Origin: an uncultured bacterium
Lineage (GTDB): Bacteria > Cyanobacteriota > Vampirovibrionia > Gastranaerophilales > Gastranaerophilaceae
Assembly: GCA_949288685.1 (NCBI GenBank)
Contig: CASELB010000049.1
Coordinates: 1 to 17,579, forward strand
DNA length: 17,579 nt
Reading direction: 5' to 3'
The translations under genes and the position numbers were made by a program. Position 1 is the first letter of the stretch; every line of letters starts with the position of its first letter. Below the pieces are notes generated by a model, which worked only from the letters and a program-made list of their open reading frames with translations, had not been told where the DNA came from and did not search any database. Of this stretch, positions 13,000 to 17,579 are shown one piece after another.

Positions 13000-13658
13000 A
13001 AAGGAAGTACTTGATTTATCTCCATTATTTCTGCGCTTTGTCCGCTTTTAGATATGAGAGATTTAAAATATTCAGGGTTTGCCGCAATCGCATCAAAAGT
13101 ATTATAATGCATTGGAATAACCGTCTTAACGCCGAGTTTTTTTGCAGCAATGGCTGCCTGTTCTTCATCCATTGTGAAATGCCCGCCGATTGGAAGAAGA
13201 GCAATTTGAGGGCTGTAATATTCTCTTACAATATCCATTTCAGAATTAAGACAGGTGTCTCCTGCATGGTATATTCTGACACCGTCAATTTCAAATAAAA
13301 TACTGGCAGGCATACCCGCATACTGTCCGTCAGGTGTTGATGAAGAATGGAATGCGGGAGTAAATAACGCCCATCCCCACGGGAATTTGATTTTACTGCC
13401 AAAAGAAATTCCGTTTGCAGGGGCTCCTTTTGACTGGCAGTAACCGGCAAGTTCAAATATTGCAGTAATTAGAGAATTCTGGCTTTTTGCAATTTCTATA
13501 GCAGAACCTAAATGGTCGCCGTGTCCGTGAGTTACAAAAATGTTTATTATGTTTTTAGGTGTGTAGGAAGGATTTGCTGCCAAAAACGGGTCAACAAGTA
13601 TATTCCCTGATTGCGAAATAAATTCAAACGCACTGTGTCCTAAATATTTAATTTGCAT
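12996..13658 (-). CDS. UPF0173 metal-dependent hydrolase (metallo-beta-lactamase fold)
   Basis: The 220-residue cytosolic protein has the UPF0173 pattern throughout: MQIKYLGHSAFEF at the start, THGHGDH (43-49), the segment 'FTPAFHSSS' (99-107), HAGDT (131-135), IGGHFTMD (157-164) and IPMHYNTF (181-188). These supply the two metal sites of the fold. The family is widespread in bacteria and archaea, but its physiological substrate is not established. The ribosome site AGGAG lies shortly before the ATG on the minus strand, and a possible -10 TATACT is further upstream. The gene is convergent to the GNAT-like gene, sharing a TTAA stop overlap, and divergent from the sigma-28-driven small gene. 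Confidence 0.88.
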   Translation of the reverse strand: MQIKYLGHSAFEFISQSGNILVDPFLAANPSYTPKNIINIFVTHGHGDHLGSAIEIAKSQNSLITAIFELAGYCQSKGAPANGISFGSKIKFPWGWALFTPAFHSSSTPDGQYAGMPASILFEIDGVRIYHAGDTCLNSEMDIVREYYSPQIALLPIGGHFTMDEEQAAIAAKKLGVKTVIPMHYNTFDAIAANPEYFKSLISKSGQSAEIMEINQVLPF

Positions 13659-13734
13659 GCATAATTCTCCTGTTTGTATTCAAATTAAGTATATCATTAA
13701 AACGTTATCTAATAAACTGTCTAAAGTATATTTT

Positions 13735-13761
13735 TAAAGGTTTTGAAAATTTTGCCGTAAT
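13735..13761 (+). promoter_or_regulatory. Second sigma-28 (FliA-type) promoter
   Basis: TAAAGGTT (13735-13742), 11 nt, then GCCGTAAT (13754-13761). TAAA and GCCG are again exactly 15 nt apart and the -10 element is nearly the same as that at 6150-6157. The start point should be at about 13768, very close to the ribosome site AAAGGA of the small gene. Confidence 0.7.
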
Positions 13762-13783
13762 AGAAAATGAAAGGATGAAAAAG

Positions 13784-13957
13784 ATGGCAATAATAATAGA
13801 AAATGTAGACGGCAAACGAAATTTAATAAAATTATCAACGGATGATATTATAAGCGTTGTAAGAGAATATCAAAATATAACTTATCACTGTCAGACCAGC
13901 GCTGAAATCCGTTCGGCTCTTGCGGACTCTGTTATATATCTCCCCGGAGAAATTTAA
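13784..13957 (+). CDS. 57-residue protein of unknown function under a sigma-28 promoter
   Basis: The start is set at ATG 13784, 8 nt after AAGGA (13771-13775); an in-frame ATG at 13775 overlaps that site and would leave no spacing. The product has 57 residues: a short strand-like beginning 'MAIIIENVDGKRNLIKLSTD', a helix 'DDIISVVREYQ', a middle 'NITYHCQTSAEIRSALADS' and an end 'VIYLPGEI'. There is no signal peptide or membrane segment. Size and control by sigma-28 recall small flagellar regulators or chaperones (FlgM, FlbD, FliT), but none of their patterns is visible. It is too conserved in layout (promoter, ribosome site, open frame in the right order) to be dismissed as a chance frame. Role unknown, motility-linked by inference. 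Confidence 0.65.
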   Translation: MAIIIENVDGKRNLIKLSTDDIISVVREYQNITYHCQTSAEIRSALADSVIYLPGEI

Positions 13958-13989
13958 AAATAAATATTTATTAACAAAAGAATATAATA

Positions 13990-14018
13990 TTTACATAAAA
14001 TGTATTTTATAGTACAAT
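13990..14018 (+). promoter_or_regulatory. Promoter of the 398-residue membrane protein gene, leaderless layout
   Basis: TTTACA (13990-13995, 5 of 6) and TACAAT (14013-14018, 5 of 6) are 17 bp apart. The -10 ends 6 nt before the GTG start at 14025. There is no Shine-Dalgarno. It is the best of the five leaderless-type sites. Confidence 0.65.
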
Positions 14019-14024
14019 ATTTTT

Positions 14025-15221
14025 GTGCAAGAAGTATTATTTTCGTATATACAATTTTTAATATTACAGGTATCGAGCCATGCAATGTTATTCTTGGCAG
14101 TATTTCTTGGGGTACCGGCTTTCTGGTTGGTGCTTAAGCTGACAAATATTCTTTATGAAGAGAAAGCGTTGTCTTTAGGCGCTTTTATTTTCGGGCTTTG
14201 TTCTGTTATTGCGGTTGTTATGTTTTTTACTAATTCTTCGCCGTCAGAGTACTATAAGCCATTGTTGATTCTTTTTGCCGGTATTATGTCTTTTTTCTGT
14301 GTATCTCCTATTTTTTCAGAGTCACAGCCGTTTGATATTAATAACAGAAAAAAGTATTTTTCTATTGACGGAAATACTTTCCCTGTCGGCATAGTAAATC
14401 AGGTTAACGTTAAAAGATGTTTTAATCGTACAAGCCGCTCTTGTAAAATGGAAATATTTATTTCTGAAGAAGGTTCAAGGGCTCGTTCTGTATATTATGA
14501 AACTAATGATGTTGCCAAGTTTAGAGAAATAATTAACTGGTTTAAAAAATACACTAAAGTTGACTATGATTCTACATTTACAAAAGCGACAATTGATAAT
14601 CCGTCTTTTATTGTTCTTGTAGCGGCTTTGGTATTTGCTATAATTACTTTCTGTCTTATTGTTCCTGCAACATTGCAGCTTAATGAAAAAAGAAAGACAA
14701 AAGCATTGCCTGAGTATAAACTTATTCCTATTCCTAAGCAGTTAAAAGAAGGATTGAAACAGGACTCGTTAATTGTTGACTCGTTTAAACCTGTTTTTGC
14801 AAAACAAGGATTGCAAATTGTTGTATTTGACGGCGCTCATAGTTCTCATTTCGTCGGCAATCTTAGAAAAGCATTGTATTCATATCCTGATCAAAGTTAT
14901 GATTATAATATTGTATTTGTCTCAGGAAAAGGCATGTCTTTGAAAACCGCATTAGAAGGAAAAGTATTCCTTTCTACAGGTCCGCAGTATCCTTATACAA
15001 AATTTGTACTTGATAACTGTAATAAATTCTGTTTATTAGATAATGAGCTTGGCGTATTCTATCGTACTGATTTGGAAACAATAGATCCCCGAATTAATAA
15101 TGTACAGGATGCTATTAATATGCTTACTTATGCCTCTGATAAACGTACAACTGAGAGAAAGAAAATACAAGCTGCAAGACAAGCAGAGTTAGATGCTCTT
15201 GAAGAAGAGGAATCATATTAA
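14025..15221 (+). CDS. Four-helix membrane protein of unknown function
   Basis: The 398-residue product starts with GTG 14025; the promoter directly upstream supports this start. Hydrophobic segments lie at about 18-40, 49-68, 78-96 and 194-217. Between helices 3 and 4 is a soluble, mostly beta-like domain of about 95 residues ('KYFSIDGNTFPVGIVNQVNV', ..., 'KMEIFISEEGSRARSVYYET') that resembles a small PH-like fold in outline only. After helix 4 comes a domain of about 150 residues with alternating strands and helices ('LQIVVFDGAHSSHFVGNLRK', 'YDYNIVFVSGKGM', 'KFCLLDNELGVFYRTD') that recalls a thioredoxin-like or Rossmann-type order without a CxxC. The tail is a charged helix rich in Arg/Glu. 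No family is recognised. Its stop overlaps that of the convergent M16 peptidase gene. Confidence 0.7.
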   Translation: MQEVLFSYIQFLILQVSSHAMLFLAVFLGVPAFWLVLKLTNILYEEKALSLGAFIFGLCSVIAVVMFFTNSSPSEYYKPLLILFAGIMSFFCVSPIFSESQPFDINNRKKYFSIDGNTFPVGIVNQVNVKRCFNRTSRSCKMEIFISEEGSRARSVYYETNDVAKFREIINWFKKYTKVDYDSTFTKATIDNPSFIVLVAALVFAIITFCLIVPATLQLNEKRKTKALPEYKLIPIPKQLKEGLKQDSLIVDSFKPVFAKQGLQIVVFDGAHSSHFVGNLRKALYSYPDQSYDYNIVFVSGKGMSLKTALEGKVFLSTGPQYPYTKFVLDNCNKFCLLDNELGVFYRTDLETIDPRINNVQDAINMLTYASDKRTTERKKIQAARQAELDALEEEESY

Positions 15222-17579
15222 CATTCTTCTAATTCTTTAAAATACTTTGCATTTGCGCTAAGAGTATTTTTTGTAGCTGTTATTCCGTATATTGGCGGTT
15301 GCCTGAAGATATAGTTTGCTGCTTTTATTATTTCTTCTTTAGTTATCGTATCTATAATTGAGTATTTAAGATTGGTTGATAAAGGTCCGTATACGGATGA
15401 TAAATCGGATGAAATAATAGATGTTTTGCCGTTGTCGCTTTCTGTTGCGGCGAGTAAATTACCTTTGTGTTCAAGTTTTATTGCATTGAGCTCTTCATCA
15501 GTAAAATTGCCGTTTTTTAAATCTTCTATAAGTTTTTTATATCCGTTTATTGATTTTTGTAAATTATCATACATCTGCTCGCCAGTTTCATTGTCTTCTG
15601 TTGTAGTTAGTATATTACAGAAGAGCATATTAGTGTTACCTGCGCAGTTTTTAGTATAACTGTTGACGTGATATGCCAGTTGTTGTTTTTCCCGAAGGTC
15701 ATTAAAGGCGTTTTTACTTAATAGTGAACTTAGTATGCGGAATATAATTTCGTCACGTAGGTTATCATTTGTTTTATATTTAAAGCCAATTTTTATTTCT
15801 GCCTGTGAGTTGTTAGTTTGCTGTGTAAGAACTACAGGTTTAGTATCCGGTGTGAACGTTTTTTCAAGTTTATGAGTTTTTGTTTTGACTTCCGGCAGGG
15901 AACTTATAGCTGAGAGAACTTGTTTTGTATATTCAGGTTCATCTTTAGCGGTTGTGAAAGCAATCGTACCGGTTCCGTTTTTTAGAATATCGTTATATAG
16001 TTTTTTTATGTCGTTAAGCGTGATTTTATCAATATTATCAAGTATTTTTTCAGTTGATTGGTATAAAGGTGAATCAGGAAACTCGTGGTTATAAATTAAT
16101 TTACCTGCAGATGTCTCTTCTGTTAAAAGATATTCCCGTAGCAATTTTTTTGCATTTTTAAGATTGTCTTCGCTCATGTTTGGGTGTAGTAATTGGTTTT
16201 TCGCAAGTTCAATCGCAAGTTTCATGTCATTTTTATCTGCATGTGTTTTTATTGTTATACTATCTGCGTCAGCCGAAATCGTATTTGTAATTAATTTTGA
16301 ATAAAAAATAGCTGTTAATAGTTTGTCATTAATGTTTTCGGTGCCGTTATTCAGCATTAAATCAAGAATTAACGACGCTCCCGGAGGAGAATCAGGGCAT
16401 GTTTCTTTATTAATTTTTATTTTAAAATACCTGTAATCGCTGTGTGTGTCATACGACGCGGCTTCATAGTTGTTTGAAAAATTATAAATATTCAGGTTCT
16501 CCGGTTTTATAACTTTTTTCTCTTTTAATCCCGTAAAAGCAGGAGATGTTATTTCATTTGCCTGTTTGATTTCAGGGTGCGCAATAGCTATTGATGCTTT
16601 ATTTAAATCAAAATATTTGTGAACGCATTTTTCAATATCTTCCGCGGTTATGCTTTTTATAGTATTTTCATAGTTTGCCAGCCCGTTATCTCCAAATTTA
16701 AAATAAAAGTTCCCCAGCAAACTGAGTGTTTCTCCCGGAACTTGTAACATTTTATCAAGCCCTGTTAATAATCCTTTCTTAATGATTGCGACCTCTTTTT
16801 CTGATGGCTTTTTGAAGTTTGCAAGTTCATCATATATTGTATTCAATATAAAATCTGTTTTTTCATCCGGGGCTGTAAATTCTAAGAATACTGCCTGCCC
16901 GTCATCAGAACGCGTGCTGACTTTCTCAAGTCCGATATTTATTGAAATATTTTGATTTATGAAGTGTTTTTTGAGGGTTGAGTTGCTGTTTGCAGTTAAT
17001 AAACCTGCAATAAATTGTATCGCAGCCATGTCTTTCATATTATTGTTTTCAGGACCGTTAAAAGCAATATAACCTGTCATTTCTTTAGTTTTCGGAGATA
17101 TAAAATCTCTTCTTACAGGTTTATTTATTGGTGTCAATTTGTCAACTCTTCTTTGCACCGGGGATTGTATTTGGGTATGAAAATGTTTTGCAATCAGTTT
17201 AATTGCTTCATCAGGATTAACATCTCCTGCAAGTGTTGTGTACATGTTTGCCGGGTAATAGTTATTTCTGTAATAATTAAGTACATCATCCCTTGTAAGT
17301 TTTTTAATATTTTCAACTCTGCCTGCAACATAGTCGTCTGAAGTTGTATTCAGGTTATACAAATTTTTGATAGCCATACTGTAAGCGGTTGAATCAGGGT
17401 AATCGGTATACATATTTATTTCAGAAATAACCGGTCCGCGTTCTTTTTCAATCATATTTTCAGGGAGAGCAAGATTGTTCATCATTGCGCCTTGAATACT
17501 GATTATCTCCTCCAAATCGCTATCATAGAAAATTGGGGCTTGTATATAATAATCAGTGAGAGCAAAGTTTGTAGAAGCA
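15218..17579 (-). CDS. M16 family (pitrilysin-type) zinc metallopeptidase, N-terminus outside the window
   Basis: The frame stays open to the right edge (21 further codons beyond TTG 17515 fit the family: 'TNFALTDYYIQAPIFYDSDL'), so TTG 17515 is not the start. About 787 residues are visible. The zinc-binding HxxEH of the active domain lies beyond the window; the third zinc ligand, the Glu of 'ERGPVISEINMY' (residue 32 counted from TTG 17515), is present. The active half, its partner domain ('HFHTQIQSPV', 'GYIAFNGPENN') and a second, inactive M16 pair follow, the last domain showing the substrate-binding R/Y motif LREKQQLAYHV (about 607-617). Such two-halved proteases degrade peptides in the periplasm or process secreted proteins; a signal peptide would be outside. 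The stop overlaps that of the convergent membrane-protein gene. Confidence 0.9.
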   Translation of the reverse strand, partial: ASTNFALTDYYIQAPIFYDSDLEEIISIQGAMMNNLALPENMIEKERGPVISEINMYTDYPDSTAYSMAIKNLYNLNTTSDDYVAGRVENIKKLTRDDVLNYYRNNYYPANMYTTLAGDVNPDEAIKLIAKHFHTQIQSPVQRRVDKLTPINKPVRRDFISPKTKEMTGYIAFNGPENNNMKDMAAIQFIAGLLTANSNSTLKKHFINQNISINIGLEKVSTRSDDGQAVFLEFTAPDEKTDFILNTIYDELANFKKPSEKEVAIIKKGLLTGLDKMLQVPGETLSLLGNFYFKFGDNGLANYENTIKSITAEDIEKCVHKYFDLNKASIAIAHPEIKQANEITSPAFTGLKEKKVIKPENLNIYNFSNNYEAASYDTHSDYRYFKIKINKETCPDSPPGASLILDLMLNNGTENINDKLLTAIFYSKLITNTISADADSITIKTHADKNDMKLAIELAKNQLLHPNMSEDNLKNAKKLLREYLLTEETSAGKLIYNHEFPDSPLYQSTEKILDNIDKITLNDIKKLYNDILKNGTGTIAFTTAKDEPEYTKQVLSAISSLPEVKTKTHKLEKTFTPDTKPVVLTQQTNNSQAEIKIGFKYKTNDNLRDEIIFRILSSLLSKNAFNDLREKQQLAYHVNSYTKNCAGNTNMLFCNILTTTEDNETGEQMYDNLQKSINGYKKLIEDLKNGNFTDEELNAIKLEHKGNLLAATESDNGKTSIISSDLSSVYGPLSTNLKYSIIDTITKEEIIKAANYIFRQPPIYGITATKNTLSANAKYFKELEEC

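Noticed and set aside
13048..13078. Sigma-28-like TAAA ... GCCGCAAT
   Set aside because: The spacing is 13 instead of 15 nt and it sits inside the UPF0173 coding sequence.
13011..13456. Plus- and minus-strand frames inside the UPF0173 gene
   Set aside because: They are shadows of a gene with complete family motifs on the minus strand in another frame.
13784..13957. Reading the small sigma-28 gene as FlbD or FlgM
   Set aside because: FlbD's early Lys-Leu-Thr start and conserved Thr-Leu-x-x-Gly-x-x pattern, and FlgM's sigma-binding C-terminal helices, are not visible.
13959..13972. Perfect 14-bp palindrome AATAAATATTTATT
   Set aside because: It is purely A/T, has no loop or T-run, and is expected by chance in so AT-rich a spacer.
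15372..17341. Three plus-strand frames (69-108 codons) opposite the M16 gene
   Set aside because: Composition is that of an antisense shadow (Ser/Leu/Cys-rich), there is no start signal, and the minus strand codes throughout.
1..17579. Mobile elements, CRISPR, toxin-antitoxin, phage or tRNA genes
   Set aside because: I found no transposase, integrase, direct repeat array, or cloverleaf-like segment; the gene content is housekeeping, flagellar and lineage-specific.

Overview
The window is an AT-rich bacterial chromosome segment with tightly packed genes. It has no mobile element, no CRISPR array, no rRNA and no tRNA that I can see. The mix points to a flagellated bacterium with an outer membrane: FliD, FliW-CsrA and two sigma-28 promoters together with KdsA (Kdo synthesis for LPS), a stand-alone pheS without pheT next to it, and a GshB-like enzyme. 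Low GC plus this mix fits the non-photosynthetic sister lineage of Cyanobacteria (Melainabacteria/Vampirovibrionia, e.g. Gastranaerophilales). That placement is an inference from gene content, not a proof.

Layout. (1) 2-736: the 3' end of fliD, closed by an intrinsic terminator. (2) 789-3458: a consensus promoter whose transcript begins directly with a compact cobalamin riboswitch (about 824-915), followed by three overlapping or closely spaced genes of unknown function: a Cys/His-motif amphipathic protein, a four-helix membrane protein with an internal duplication, and a small helical protein. This is the most novel unit of the window. (3) 3537-6020: kdsA, a glyoxalase-II-like hydrolase and pheS, closely spaced and apparently one operon. 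(4) 6131-7176: a sigma-28 promoter and a coiled-coil-ended protein of unknown function, probably flagellar. (5) 7262-8221: a GshB-like ATP-grasp enzyme behind a perfect 12-bp stem-loop. (6) 8311-10434: a TPR/FliW/CsrA/TPR cluster whose genes overlap or nearly touch. FliW and CsrA form the known partner switch that ties translation to flagellin export. (7) 10515-12999: a PlsC-type acyltransferase, a secreted unknown and a GNAT-like protein, each with its own promoter right at the start codon. (8) 12996-17579: a UPF0173 hydrolase (minus), a sigma-28-driven 57-residue protein (plus), a four-helix membrane protein (plus) and a large M16 metallopeptidase (minus, running off the window).

Two regulatory patterns run through the segment. 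First, five genes without a Shine-Dalgarno sequence (kdsA, the acyltransferase, the secreted protein, the GNAT-like protein and the 398-residue membrane protein) have a -10 box ending 6 or 7 nt before the start codon, usually with a -35-like box 17 bp further upstream. They look like leaderless transcripts, whereas the other genes have clear Shine-Dalgarno sequences or sit inside operons. Second, two genes of unknown function have near-consensus sigma-28 promoters, which ties them to the late flagellar programme. Both convergent gene pairs share one TTAA in which the two TAA stop codons overlap.
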